64,000 bases of DNA from Siniperca chuatsi (GCF_020085105.1 NC_058042.1:19023001-19087000), one strand, 5' to 3'. Numbered from the stretch's first letter, positions 10,871 through 34,016 are shown. Numbers and translations are program-made. Notes: generated by a model not told the origin, from the sequence alone.

Positions 10871-13800
10871 GTAGGTAACTGGACTAAATTATAGTAACGG
10901 ACAAGCATTTTATTTGCCTCTTTTTGTTGGTCGAAATATGTGATGTCTTAACTCTGCTTATAAAAGCTATTGACACCTTTTAAGAAATCAAGGAATGAAA
11001 CTGAAAACCTGCAGCTGAAATGTGTTAAATTATATCTCTGAGCTGAATTTCTTCCTTCATTAAATTAAAACTGAATGTTAGTGTATAACGTGCCTGCATG
11101 TTTTTTATTTCGGCTTGGTGATCCTTCTCATTAATGAACAAATGTCTCTGCATTATGCCAGAAGCTGGATCTATTTCTTAGGGAAGTCAACTAAACTCAA
11201 CACTTGACACAACAAGCTTTGTCATGCAATATTTAAAGATAATGTGACGTGTTATAGGTAATTACTGTGTGAGGTCTGGTGTTTGATCATATTAACGCCG
11301 TCCATTTCCTACTGTTTTAAAATAATTGCCACATTTGCGCATCTCATCTTCTTCAATAAAGAGAAGCATTAATTCTAATGAAAATAACGCTTACTTCATC
11401 TGAAACAGATAACAGTTGTTCATTTAGCAATGATTTAGCCGGGATAATTTGTTCAAGCATGGTGCAAGAAGAGCAGGATGTGAAATATGAGAGAAAAGTG
11501 TTGTGGCTGGTCTTCAAACGATTTGAAGCATCTTAAAAAAACACTTTGGTGGCGTTGTGTGTGAATTACTCCCCCAAAAATAAATGTCCGGGTGACTGAA
11601 GGAAAAAAAAGATGTTAGGCAAAATCACATGAAAGGCCTGGCTTGGTGGCAGGCCTGATGATGCCCAGGGCATAAGAGGGTTTATGAAAGAAGGCATATC
11701 AAAGTTATATTTCTGGAAGATTGTGTGGTTCTCTGAAATGTGCAAAAACAGATTTGGAGTCTGATTTGTTATGTAGGTCAAAGAAATGAGACATTTGTGC
11801 CTAATGGCATGTGGTGAAGTTTTTGTTTTTTTAACACTATTAGACCAATTAATACTTTTTTTGTCAATGTAACAGGCGAAGATGCTAAACTCCAGCAAAT
11901 AAGACTGGGACAAATGAAAGGAAAAACCTAAATAAAAGAGCTCTGGAAATTAAGCTTACTATTTTATTTGACTTATTCTGTGATATCCTCTTTATTGATC
12001 CTAAGGATTTGTTGAAAATAGGACCTACATTTTAGACTCTAACTGAAGTGCAGTCATATCTGCCGTGGAGTGTAGGATCCTGTCTTCTCATACACAGTTC
12101 TGGGTATGAATGCTTTGTGACCGTTGTTTCCAAATTAAGGGAAAAAGACTCACAGATCCCATGATCAGCCTGTCTGCCAAGACAAAAATAATTCAATTTT
12201 ACTGGTTAGATGTAGTGTGAAATGTGCATGCTAATATTGACAATAATGTAGACTGTTGTACACTGTAGTAATTGAATATTGCTTGCCATAGTATTTACTG
12301 TTGAGTAATATATGATTTACACACTGTTTTCACAGAATTACGTTCTTGATATTGTGTCAATTTTGTATTGATTTTGACTTATAACTCACATCACGTTTTT
12401 GTAGTTGTAGTAGCATTTTTATTGGTATTTTTGTTTTAATACCATAACTTTATTATCTGTATTTTTTGCTTTTGGTGTGGGAGTTGTTACAGAGGATTGT
12501 GAATGTACAGTATGGCTGTCTGGTATCTGCTATATAAATCTTTGAAAATAACCTCTTAAAGGTAATGAATGTGGTACTCAGTGCTTCGGTATATCCTCTA
12601 AAGTAATTCAACGCATATTGTAAATGCCATGAGTATAGCTAAAAAAAACTGCAGCATGCATCCCATGTTAACTTGAAACTGAGCAAAACAGGACTATGCT
12701 GTACAGTTATTTTATAGAAGGAACGTGTTATATGTAATCCTTGAAATTGTTTACATGATATCTATTTGTCTCAAATAAAGAGACCAAAACAACAAGAGCT
12801 TGTGGTAAATAACAGCAGCATTATTATTGATCACCCCTCCAAAATATTTTCCATGATTGTTCCTCTTGTTATAGTATGCTCAGTTAGCAGGTTGTTTTAA
12901 TTTGGAGACCACATATCCAAACCACAGGCTTCATTCATGTGCACGCTAACAAGACAAGAGTCTGCAATTTCTCTAAGAAATGGCTGTGCAGTTAGCACCA
13001 TCGGATGTGTCAGAGGTGCCAAATAAGGAGATAGACACATTAACACATTATGGCTGCTGTTCATAGTTTCAGATGTTAAAGTCTCGAGTCATCACACTCT
13101 ATAATCTCTGCAGTATCTCAGGATTATCTGACGCAATATCTGCAGATGATAAACCAAGACAGAAGACATCAATTTAACTACACGTCCTTGAACTTTAACA
13201 TGTTTACATTCACCATTAACACTTTTTTCTGCTTCATAGAAAAAAAAGTGCAATACAACATTTACTCTCAGCAGACAGAAGGGCCATTGATATATAACAG
13301 AGACGTTTTTGAAATGCTCCATTTTTAAACTCATGATCAACTTCAGTTGCTGTGCTGTAAATAACACCACTGAAGGGGATTTCCAACTGTAACAAATATA
13401 AATCCTCATCCTGTTCTCAAGGAAGAAATTAAAAAATCTTAATTGTTTTAAATAATTAATAAATTACTGGGTTCATTATAGTTCACCCACATGGTCATCA
13501 TTGGGGGGAAAATTAATAACATTTCATCTCACAGTTTTTTAAGAGAGAACGGGCAAGAGAGCAAAACATTTAATAAAATTGTCATAAAAATGTGCCTGCA
13601 ATATTTTTTAATTCTTGCTGACTTCTTGTGAATTTTTAATCATTCGATTTTTTCTTTTAATTATTTTACTGTTTGTTTTATTACAATAATTGTATTACTT
13701 GTATTTGGAATTTTTTGGCATAGCTTTTGCCCTTTCAGAGGATTATGAACGGGATTAAAAATGAAACCAAAAATGTATCAGGAAACCTTCAGTGTGATAA

Positions 13801-15312
13801 TTGGTGATCTGGTGGTCTGTAAAAATAATTGGTCACCCTGACCAAATAATAATTTCTAGATGGTAGTTGCTGCAGGGAGTTTGCCCCATAGCTTTGAGTC
13901 GTTTGAATTTTTTGTAGGCCTTTGTCTGACTACGGAGCCCCGGAGGAGTCACTGACAAAAAACTAACTCATGCTCTCGATTTATTAATTCGTGCTCTCGA
14001 TTTAAAATAGTTTTTAGCCTGAGACATCAGCTTTCAAGCTATGTCTCTCGCCGCCCGAACAAAGCCACTTTAAAGGAAACTACGCAGTAGCTGTATAGGT
14101 TAACTGCTGTCTCTGCACACAGGACAACGTCAGAACGGCAGGCAGTCAAACTCCGAGACACAATTTGTGTGGCTTTACTTGGCGGAGGCGCAGACACACA
14201 CCTCTCCTAAATCACTCTACCTTTCATGTATGTTCAGTTCAGCCTCTTTCACTTTGCTCTACAAACATCATATTTGTGACAGGAAGCAGCCAAGTTTATT
14301 CTCATGAGCAGAATTGATCACATATTGCTACTGACGTTTCTACTCGGGACCAAGCCCAATACGCCCAAAAGCGGGGAAATTTGGACAGCGAATTGATGTA
14401 ACGTTATGGCGAACTCATCGCTTTCGGTGTGTGAGATGGCATAGTGTGGATGTCTGATCCTTTTGATACATATGTTCTATCTCTCTGAGTATGCAACCCA
14501 TAACCCTACTGAACATCTCATGCTGTGGTATTATTCTATTGGTCATATAAACTATACTTTGAAGAATATGTTATTTATGGCACTAGCAAGAGATAATGTT
14601 CCATTTGCAACTTCAATCACAACATATAAGAAATGTATCAAAATATGAAATATATCAATATCATTTAAGAAGCACACTGTCAATAGTTTTATCAGGATCA
14701 CCGTAAATGAATGCATTAGCTTTTGTTTATGTTCAAGTCCAGTGTCCAGTACTCTTTATTATGAGGAGTACATTATTACATTATGATTATACCTTGTCAC
14801 TGAGGTTTGAGTTTGTCTTAAGGCTATGACGGCATCACTCTCTGTGCAAACACGCTCTGACACTATACGGCAGTTTTGCCAAACTTGTTCTGCTATTATA
14901 AAAATGCTCAACAACCTTGAGTTTAGGACAATCATTGTGTTATACACACATAAATGTATGTCATATTGAAATCCTTTACAAACACTCTTAAAGACTTTCC
15001 ATTATTGTTAATGAAGTTAATAACATAAAAAGTAAAAGGAAGCAGACATAGACATGCCACTTGACTGTAATTATCGTGGATTAGCCCAAAGGATGACCAA
15101 AGTGTGACTGTGTTATTTGCAGGGAGCAGCACGTTTACAGTTAGGGTTATGACTTCGTTTTTCATTTAGCCACACAAAGCAGCTCTGTTCACAGCAAAGA
15201 AAAATCTCCACAGCTGCCGTTCAAACAAAAAACACACTCAAGCTATAAGGATTCAAGGTTATTCATATGACCAGAAACCAAGGCTTCTGACCCTCAGGGA
15301 TGTACACTAATA

Positions 15313-15316
<4 letters not shown>

Positions 15317-15362
<46 letters not shown>
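15317..15362. repeat. (AT)n microsatellite
   Basis: Short AT run flanked by GTATGTGTGT-like sequence. Confidence 0.95.
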
Positions 15363-15372
<10 letters not shown>

Positions 15373-16928
15373 ATAAGAGTTCTTGGCTATACATTGATCC
15401 ATTGATCTTTATCTGGTTTTAAGAGCTGTCTTTGTACTGTTTATGCACGGTAGTGGTAATTCCCCACATTTCTATACTCTGTAATGCTCTAAATATAAGC
15501 TCCAATGTGAACCCCACATGATCACAACTTCCAGGAACTATACCAAACTGTTGTAAAAGATAATGTTTGTCAGTATTTTTTAAATAAGTACTGACCACAT
15601 TGGTGGTCACCACCATTGAATACTGTTATAGGAATCCTGTTCTCAAAAGAATGTCAGCTGCTGATGAGGCTATTTACACATTAAAACTAATATGCATGAA
15701 ATTCCTTGCAGCACCACTTATTTTACTTTACATTATTTTAGTTATTTACTCATGTTCGACTGAAATGTTGCTGAAATATTTAAGTATTTTCATTAGCAAA
15801 CCCCGTGTTAGAGGAGAGGTAATGAAGCCATTCATACCACAGGTCAATCTCTGGTTGATGTAGATCACATAAGCCGTGGCTCTGCACTCGCTGTTCCATA
15901 AACTCTAAAATATACCAGACCTAATATGAATACATTGCCTACACTGAGTTGTCAATTTTCACTTTATTTCAAGTGGCCATTGCAGTGTGTTTACATTGAA
16001 GATATATCATGGCAGAGAAACTGGTGTGATTTTATGGAATTTCCATAAAACAAACATACTGTATTTGCTGTATTGAGCTGATATGTATTGATGTTATATC
16101 TTACAAACAATTTAGGTCGGTAACATTGTCACCCAATTGATGCAACTGAGCAATAAGATGGCACTGTTGTTTCCTAACACCTACCTGCTTGAAAGCTTGA
16201 AAAGGCAAATATGCCTATAGAGTAACTCTCCTTTTATAGGACTTCCTTTCTTTGTTTGACCACCTTATGGAAGTTTAATCCTGACACTCTACTATCATGT
16301 TAAAGAGCCTCTAAGAATGAGAGGAGCAGGATATATGGTTTGTAGTGCTTAAAGTGGCTTAAAATATACAGTAGTAATCATTTAATAATTACTGTAACAA
16401 TATAGTAATCCTATAGTTTTCCTAGTAATATGTGGTCTTCTTTTGATATAGAAGCTAAGCAATGTCAAACCTGTTTTGTTCCTGCCTAAACCCAACGTCA
16501 TGGCTTACAAGATCCAGTTTGAATTGGAGGGAAATAATGCTTCCTTACCTTTCTTATTTCAGAGAGACTAAAAGCCACCCAAAATAATTGCAATGCTAAG
16601 GGCATTTGTAGAAACAGTTTCATTTTGATTAATGAGAAGATAATTTTCATTAGCAATTAGGCCAACTATATTCATCCTATTTGTTATACAAAAGGTTCAG
16701 AAAAGCACATGTTCCTTAAAGTCTGTGTAAAGCAATAATAATAAATATGTGTCCTGAGTTTGTCACACCACAGAATATTTACCACCCAGACAAATTTGAA
16801 TGATTAAAAAATCGTCAAGTAAAAAAACAAGTTATCAAAATCTTGAAAAAATAAGCAGTATTCTCTGCTCTCAAACACTGGGGGCGTGTCCACTGAGGGC
16901 GCTGAAACCACACCCACGCACTCTCAAC

Positions 16929-17018
16929 TGTCAAATAAAAATGGAGGCTCCCTCTAGCAGCTTAATTGGATTCACACAGCCATACAAGTTTGAGCCTCCA
17001 GAGCCAGAATCCAGTTAG
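16929..17018 (+). pseudogene. Possible transposon-derived ORF fragment
   Basis: A short frame within this stretch starts with Met at 16941 and reads through PYKFEPPEPESS before a stop. That FEPE-type N-terminus resembles proteins carried by some fish DNA transposons, but the resemblance is from memory and very short. No continuation is seen. It may be chance. Confidence 0.2.
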
Positions 17019-17529
17019 CTACCCAAGAATCAACCTTGTCCCTCTCGGTCTGCAACTGAAATGTTGGTAATTTTTTTCCCTCCCTTTTATGAAAGTTAGC
17101 AAGTTAGCAATATGTAACTAGCATGGCTAGCATGAATAGCCAAATAAAGTTAGGCTATCAATAAATGACAGAATAAAACATATTTTGCCACTTTAGCAGA
17201 TTTTTGTATTATTATTATTTGTCTGTCACAGATCAAACTAACAGCCTTCATGGTTTTAGTTATGTTGCATATTAAGTATGAACGTTATGTGAATAAAATG
17301 CTATTTATAGTAACCAGATCATAACCCAGTTTCACACATATGGAAGATTTTGGACTAACGTGTAAGACGATGCTCTCCACCACCAATTATATATTCCTCG
17401 ATACAAGGTGCCTGAAAATGTGATTAAAACTAAAAACTGTGACAAATTAACACTTAAAAGACAATCTGATCACACCTATCAATAGGTATCAATAGTGTAC
17501 ACTGAAATTTTTAAGTATGCTGACTGACT

Positions 17530-18440
17530 GTGATTAGAGCGATTTCCCTATACCGCCTAAAGCTAAAGAAGGACATTTAAAAACAATTAATGACATTTAT
17601 CCCTGCAGTGAATTTTTACGACCTAGGTTCAATTTTAATTGTAATGAATGTGTATTTTGTAAAACAGAAATAGAAACAATTGAGCTTCTGATGTTCTCTT
17701 GTAATGTATCTAATTTATTTTGGGAGGATTTTCACAATTGGATATTGAGTAATAATTTGATTATGCCAGCCCTGACTTATAGTAATATTAGATTTGGTTT
17801 TATAATGGAGGACAGAAAATTGGAATTTTTATACAATAACTTGATAATACTCACCAAATATTTTTTACACAAATGTAAATTCTTAAAAATCACCACACAT
17901 TTCACTACATTTTTGAAGGTGTCATTGCTTTATTTAGATTCACTGAAATTGATTAGATCTAGGAAAGCCATATTTCTATATGAATATTTGTCAGTTTTAT
18001 CATTTAATTGGACCCCAGAAAGAGGACTGTAGCATAATCGTGCTACCGTGAGTTCCTCTTGACCCTGAGACACCACGCTGAGACCAGGGTTTCAGTGTAT
18101 TTTTCTTTCTTTCTTTCTTTCTTTCTGTCCACACACTCTTTCTCGGCATCCGCCGTTCCTCCAACCGCCTCTCCTTCTCTCTTCCTCCTTGTGTCCAGCA
18201 AGCTACTTTATTTAAGGAGAGAATAATTAGTTAACCGGGTTCAGCTGTGCCAGTTATCTCTCCTTGATGCTGCTCACCTGAGCAACTCCCCCACCTCTCC
18301 CTCTGCAGCTGACAGCGACCCATACCCACCTCCACAAGGATGAAATAGATCTATTTTACATTTTATTTTTTTTATTTTTTTTTTACCTTTTTATGATTTT
18401 TGTACTTGTTAATTCTCATCTTGATTGTATTTGCTGAGTC
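17530..18440 (+). mobile_element. LINE ORF2 C-terminal fragment, split by a solo LTR
   Basis: The frame from about 17542 to 18027 encodes the end of a non-LTR reverse transcriptase, including a zinc-finger-like CVFCKTEIETIELLMFSC segment of the zf-RVT type found in L1-like elements. The histidine expected in that motif reads as leucine, and a stop lies just upstream, so this is a dead 5'-truncated copy. The frame breaks exactly where the LTR (18028-18336) is inserted; LINE-like AT-rich tail resumes after it. A second, inverted copy lies at 23648-23862. Confidence 0.75.
18028..18336 (+). mobile_element. Solo LTR nested in the LINE fragment
   Basis: A 309 bp block begins TGT and ends ACA, as LTRs do, and is bounded by near-identical 5-mers AGGAC (18023-18027) and AGGAT (18337-18341), a plausible target duplication. 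It interrupts the LINE reading frame. Inside are a TTTATTTAAGG TATA-like motif and a (TTTC)n stretch (about 18102-18126). There is no internal coding region, so it is a solo LTR. Orientation is assumed from the TGT...ACA order and is uncertain because that order is symmetric. Confidence 0.65.
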
Positions 18441-20047
18441 TTAAAGGTGCTATTGATAACATCCAGCCATTAGATGACGCACCCCCCCATTCCAGTGGTT
18501 GCCAGTTAGTTGCACAACCTGCATGTTTCCTGGTCGAGTGGAGTGAGACTCAGACTCAGTCATATCAAGTGATGAATCTTTCGTGATAAAGTAATAAATT
18601 GATTTAGCAACATATAGCTATGAATTAGCTATATATTTAGGTTACTTTGTGCAGTGGCGTTTCATGTAACGTTATCTATGGTAATCTTGGATATGGCTAG
18701 CTAGCTTTAGGTAACCCCTTTTTCCCATCATTTAATAATTATAGGGGCCCTATATTACAACACTTACGGTAAAATGACATTTCAATCATCTTTACACTAT
18801 AAGATATTAGGCTAATATTTACATTTTAATCCAATCAAAGAGAACAGTACATTGTAGGGATGCTATTAAAACCCACAGCACTGAACATTAGACAGTCAGC
18901 TACAGTAAAAGTTGACATTAGCTAGCGTTAGTGTTAGCGTAGTGTTGAGCTAACATTAGTCAAAGGGTTTTCTTGCTAAAAACAAATCTCATAGCGGATT
19001 ATGAAAAAACAGCAGAACGCCACACAGCAACAATGGCTACAGGGAGAAAGGATGACTGTATCATCATGTAAGCATTTTCAGATTTTTATATTAACATGAG
19101 TACCGTAGCAGCTGAGCTCAACGCAGCTGGCTACATGGCTAGCTAGCCACAAGTCCCTCAGCAAAGTGTCTCATAATAGGGCTAACGTTAGACTGCTATA
19201 TGAGATGACACCGTCAATAACAGTCACGTTCTCGGTCTAAACACTATAATGAGCAGATTTACAGTAGTTCTGAACTTTAATTTACCTTCGACATGACACA
19301 TTGGTAATATATTGGGATCCCACATCCACTCCGTTCTTAAAGAAGAGTGACCGTCTTTTCATAAGGCTACCAGTCCGCCACTGGCCCGGACGGACCAGTG
19401 ACCAATCAAGTTGCCCTGCATAAACTTGTACTGGCCCCGGGCCATCAGTTATGTCGGACCCTGGCCCACTTCTAAATCCCCTCTGATACGCATCTTCGTT
19501 ATAACGTTACATTGTTTGAGGGAACTATAACGTTAGGTAACTGGACGCAACCATCACTAATGCTAACGTAGCTCCTCAGAGATTGAAGCTGTTATTTTTC
19601 TAATTTTGACAATCTAAGCGGTGATAACACATTAGTTAAGGTTTTCAGGACTATGGCTGTCTGTAGATGTTGTTTATTTTGTTTATATATGCAGAACTGT
19701 AATTGTATGGGTTATTGTGATGATTAAGCTAAGATAGCTAAAATGTGCTAACGCCAGTGTCCATTTTTTACCAACTGGCAACTATACCACGTGATACCAA
19801 CGTTGTTATACTATTGGCTTACAAGCCTTGTTATAAGCAGGAACCAAACGTCAGACATCCCACACAGAGCTAAACAAAACATTCATTTTGGACCCGTCAA
19901 AACCTTTACAATGATTCATGCACAATCATAATATTTTTTTTTAGGAAAAAAAAGTGATACTTTTATTCCCCACCTTTCTAAAAGCTCTGTGATGAAAATT
20001 TTTGTAAATGTTCGTCTACATAAAAATGTTATCAATATAACCTTTAA
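18441..20047. mobile_element. TTAA-ended non-autonomous DNA transposon, 1.6 kb
   Basis: TTAA at 18441-18444 and 20044-20047 bound inverted ends AGGTGCTATTGATAACAT (left) and AGGTTATATTGATAACAT (right, read inward). No transposase frame is visible inside; the interior is rich in GCTAGC/GTTAGC motifs. It abuts the LINE tail on its left. It is probably a piggyBac-like derivative; boundaries could hide nested insertions. Confidence 0.65.
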
Positions 20048-20339
20048 AGGAAAGAAAAGTCCTACCATGACATGTAGCCTACACTTTGAAGGTGATGTTT
20101 TTTCATATCTGAAAAGGAAAGAGACCGAACGTAATGTAAGTATATTTTCAAAGTAAAAGCATCAAACATTACCCCCATATAAGCTAATTTGGCTTAATAT
20201 GCCACGTTTAGACAAGAGACAGAAGCATTATGTTTTTATTCAATGTCTTTATTAGCATTATGGTTTTGTCTTTATTAAGTACAGGTAGCTTATCAAAAGC
20301 ATTCTTAATTACCTCACGTTATCACACAATACAATTGCA

Positions 20340-20640
20340 TCGCAGCCATGAAGGGTTTTATTTCGAAAATACTAACCGGAAAATTAGTTTTTAACAATAG
20401 ATGACTTGACGCTTTTTGCCTTATGATGTTGCTGATGACAGAGACAAAACAACACAGGGAGAACTGTACATATTAACTTCACTCGTCGACTATAGAGTAT
20501 ATTTGACAACTGCCGATTCCTCGATGATAAATAAGGTCAACAACGGGGTAAGCTTCCGACTAGACCGACCCGTTAAATTCGCTAACATAAGCATCAAAAC
20601 AGATGATTGGTTTGTTTTGAAAGCTCGTTAGCTAGCTAAC
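20340..20640 (+). promoter_or_regulatory. Candidate def8 promoter / non-coding first exon
   Basis: This stretch is locally richer in CpG than its surroundings and lies 1.0-1.3 kb before the first def8 coding exon. A donor-like GGG|GTAAGC occurs at 20547/20548. A 71-codon frame here (20416-20631) is not used: spliced at that donor it would read directly into a stop in the next exon. Transcript data are needed to confirm it. Confidence 0.3.
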
Positions 20641-21666
20641 GTTAGCCTACTGTTGACATCTGTGTATTGATGTTGATGTGCCGTTTTTATACTAGTGGCA
20701 TAGCTGTGATTAATTATATTCAATATCCTACATGTTTAGCAGTGATACTCGAAGCATAATCAAGGCTACCGCTTTATAGAGGAGGACTGTCAACAGCAGA
20801 GCTGATTGATTATAATTGGTGAGGTGAGGCTTCAAACTGTGTTTATAACGTTTCTCAGGCTTTGCAGTGTTTTCTTGCGTGACCCCATGTGCTGAGCTCG
20901 ATGGTAAAATGTATGATGAAAATGTTATAAATAGCTAATTCTGTATTTGGATCATTCTTTAGAAATGACTTCCTGTTAACCAGCTTTGCAGCCTGCTAGG
21001 CGACCGTTTTGTTATTGTCTGTTTGAATAGAGCACATTGATTTTCATAGAAGTGCTGTGGTTTTAATGTCTATGCCATTTTAATTGACACGCATCCTCAA
21101 AACACTAGCATACCGGTAATGTTAGTCACATAGTTTTTATTTTATGAACCACAGCCTTTTGGGAACTCATAGCAAGTTGAAGGTGAGGTATTCACTTATG
21201 TTGAGGTTTCCTTTTAGCTACTTCAGACCATTTTCCATTGATAACGCTTTAAGAAACCTCCATTCCTTTTTGTGGTTATAAAAAACAGTTCATGTTTTGG
21301 TCATGCTATTTTTGTTTATAAAATAGCTGTGGACCAGTTTCTAAACCTCTTGCCATGGCAATACATTATTCAATTTGAGCATTTGTAGTTAAAAAAAAAA
21401 AAAAAAAGAGGTGTCTGTGTCAAAGTCAATTTACTAGTCAAAAGGAGTACTACTCAGTCTGTGAAAATAGTTGTATAATATCTTCTGTGGTGCTGGATTA
21501 GCTTTAACAAAAAGTCTGTATTATAACCAGGTTTAAAGATGTGCATGCAGACACATTAGCTATCTGGCTTTTATTAAAAGACGACCATGATCCTCTTTCC
21601 TGCTTCAATTCATAAACACGAGAAGAGAAATTTACCAGTGTGACTAATATAATTTGTCTTCCTTAG

Positions 21667-21680
21667 ATGTAGCCGATGAA
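21667..21680 (+). promoter_or_regulatory. Minimal start-stop uORF before the def8 start
   Basis: Directly after the CCTTAG acceptor (21661-21666) the exon reads ATGTAG, a one-codon uORF. An out-of-frame ATG follows at 21676. The chosen start at 21681 has G at -3 and G at +4, a better context than either. This assumes the exon is leader sequence at that point. Confidence 0.45.
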
Positions 21681-31162
<9,482 letters not shown>

Positions 31163-33990
31163 CTCTGGAGAGGACCACCTGACATTACAGGATGTTGCAC
31201 TTTGCCTTGTTGTGCTCTACTCGATCAAGAAGGTCTGATGGAAGACTAGCTTTTCGTCTTTGTCCACGATTTGTTTTGTGCATATGTTTTGAACTGTAGT
31301 GTATTTATCTTCCTGTACACTATGAAGCAGGGTACTTAGAAACCCATCTGGAAATTAATATATATATTTTTTTTAATCCAACTTTTTAATCCATACTGAA
31401 ATTGGATCTACTGAACACTGTGTATGTGTGTGTCGCATTAGTGTGTGTGTCTGCTTGTATAAATGTACAGAATAAATGCCCTATAGAGAAAAGCCACCTC
31501 ATCAGTAGGTGATTATGCATGCAGGAGTTGCATATTAACTGTTACAAGCCTCGGGTGCATTAACCTATACTGCCAACTTTGCTGAATAGTAAACTTTAAG
31601 ATTGCCATATACACACCATCACCAAATCATATTAACTAGAAATTTGCCTTTCAGCTTCCATGTTTTTATTTTAGATACAAAAACATGCTCGAAAGTTAAG
31701 TGAATGACCTTGCACTGAGATGTCATTTCCAAGCATCAGTTTATTAGGTCATATAAGTTAGTATGATGCATAGTGTTTAATTAGTTTACAATAAGAAATG
31801 AATTAAATATATTAGACTATGTGATCATAACATCACTGTAACTTTCTTTTTTCCCCTTTTTACACATTTTCCATCACTTCCAACACTGTTCATATCTCAA
31901 GTACTGTCCCTAAAGCAGTCCATACTCCTCCTCCATTTGTGTTACATGCCTATTTTCCTTTCAGACTCATAATCTGTTGATCTGTTTAACATTTAATAAG
32001 ATCTTAAAAAAATATTTCCAGGCCTTTAAATTTCTTTTCAGCATTCCATTTTTACCTTACAGTGTAGGCCTGCTTTGAGTTTATTAATTGAATAAAGAAA
32101 TTATATGGCTTTCAGTTGTTTGAGAAAAGGTTGTGTATATACAATCATTAAAACCATATTTTGAAATATAAATACATATATTGGCAACAGATGTATAATC
32201 AAAGCATGCATTACCAGTACATTTTCTTTTAAGAATTGTTTAAATGAAAAAGAAAAGCAATATGGGAGTTAAATGTGTTTTCCTTTCATTCAAAACTGTG
32301 AACTCATTGTAGACAGTTTAATCTGTGTTTAATCTGGTTCAGTTTAGTGCAGTGTGTAGCAAATAGATGTGAATACTCATGAACATTGTGTGCCTAAGAT
32401 TGTCACAGCTGTTATCCAAACGTCTTAACACACTTAACATCATGTTAATGGTTTCAGTCTTAATGTACCTATAGCACATTTTGTCCAGAGATGACAAAGA
32501 TGTTAAGTAACACATTTAGTAATGTGTAAATGTTGACCTAAAGTATTTGTTTTAAAATAATGAGTTTTGGCTGTGTTATCTTTCAGCATGATGTACTGTA
32601 TTTGTTGTTGGGTTTATTTTTTTCAAACTAATGGACATACATGGTGTTGGTAAAAGCCATGCCCTGTTGCAAAACATAGAGTAGTGCATGAATAAAGTAA
32701 TAAAATGCATTAAAGCTGCAGTGTTGTGATCAAGTCAAGTTCAACTTTCATCTATTCAGGAATGAATTATGACATAGTGGGCCCCACTGGCACAGATGTG
32801 AAAACTCTCCCTTTTTTTTTTTTTTTTTTGCTAGCAGCAGCAAAGATATAATAAAAATAAATGTCACGCCCAATATTGGCAGCTACTTGGTGCCTATGAC
32901 ATCCTCTGTTTTGACAGCCATTTGACTTTCCAAGACAAATGTTGAGACATACTGTATATATACATGTGTACATGTGTAAGTTATATATTAAACATATTTT
33001 GTTTATTGATCATATGCTTTGTATGTAAAATCTAAAAGTTGGATGTAACTATAGCAGTCAGGTAAATGTAGTGGAGTAAAAACTGCTATATTTGTAACAT
33101 TATGCAAAGTATAGTATGTCCGGTGGAACTGAACCCAAATTCAAATCCAATCATTATGTAATGTTAGAATTCAAAATACAAAATATATAGGTAACACGCA
33201 GTTGAAAACGATAGCACCATGATAAACAGGACTGCTGGTCTCGTACAGACTGCTGCATGAGTACAGAATGAACCCAGTGAACCCACCCTTAATATGGACG
33301 TGTCTTATAAAGTTGGTTCTTGAAAAAAACAAAAACATAGACTACAAAATGTGTTTCTCAATAGACTCAGACTAAACTGTGGATCACTTTTCATTGCTTT
33401 GACACAAAATGCATTCAATGACCACAGCTTTCAAAATTCATGAACTGTTTCGGTCTCGCTCAAACTCAGCCACCACCAAATCTGTGTATTTACAGTCCAT
33501 TTTGCACATTCACATACTATTGTAAAAAAACAATAACATAACACAAAAATACTGTAAATTAGACTGCAATTTCTTACATTCTGCTACATCTACATAACGC
33601 CTAATTTCCACCACTGAGCGCCTGTTTTGATCCTTTATGACCTCTATGAAAGACTTGTGCCAGGTAAGGAAAGGGGACAAGTGAGAATCCAGAACACTTT
33701 GTAATTGCATGGGACGATGTGGCGTTTCACCTTTCTCCTCCAGTCACAATGGTTTACAGTCCATCCCAGGATGGTGTCACTTTTCCTTCCACCTTTCTCT
33801 CCATTCCTGGAAGGGATGGATCAGACATGCAAAAGCATTCTTTCCCCAAGAAACACACTGTAAATGCTTTAGCTTGTAGACCTTAGGGGTTCCGCCTAGA
33901 CACGATTTAAGCCCCAAATTGTGAAAGAAAATTCTGCCTTTCGGACTAAATTCATGGCAAAAATGCCCCACATCTGAAACCTCACACTGC
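31163..33990. other. def8 3' UTR and def8-afg3l1 intergenic region
   Basis: No gene recognised. AATAAA occurs at 31471-31476, 309 bases after the def8 stop and the most likely poly(A) signal; others occur at about 32091 and 32690. The rest is AT-rich with a T18 run near 32812-32829. Minus-strand frames at 33.5-34.2 kb lack any recognisable domain. Confidence 0.6.
31471..31476 (+). terminator. Likely def8 polyadenylation signal AATAAA
   Basis: First canonical hexamer after the def8 stop, preceded by a GT-rich stretch (about 31420-31455). Further AATAAA copies downstream could give longer transcripts. Confidence 0.55.
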
Positions 33991-34006
33991 TAGTTTGTAA
34001 TCGAAA

Positions 34007-34016
34007 TCTCGCGAGA
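34007..34016. promoter_or_regulatory. TCTCGCGAGA core promoter element of afg3l1
   Basis: Exact palindromic TCTCGCGAGA lies 91 bases before the afg3l1 ATG in the only clearly CpG-containing block of the interval. This motif is a known activator element of TATA-less housekeeping promoters in vertebrates, bound by BANP and also reported for ZBTB33. It fits a ubiquitously used mitochondrial gene. Confidence 0.75.

Larger units (their letters stand above)
10876..17520. other. Intergenic region mc1r-def8, left part
   Basis: No gene supported. It contains an (AT)n tract (about 15317-15362), a more CpG-rich block at 13.86-14.45 kb that looks like repeat-derived sequence, with a short duplicated motif (GCTCTCGATTTA twice near 13.97-14.0 kb), and otherwise AT-rich unique-looking DNA. 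No tubulin-like exon could be found. Confidence 0.6.

Noticed and set aside
13860-14450. CpG-richer block between mc1r and def8 as a possible gene or promoter
   Set aside because: No open frame or splice structure. The composition and duplicated short motif look repeat-derived, so it is only mentioned within the intergenic entry.
20416-20631. 71-codon plus-strand frame upstream of def8
   Set aside because: No known domain, and splicing at its donor-like site would read straight into ATG TAG of the next exon. More likely leader or intergenic DNA.
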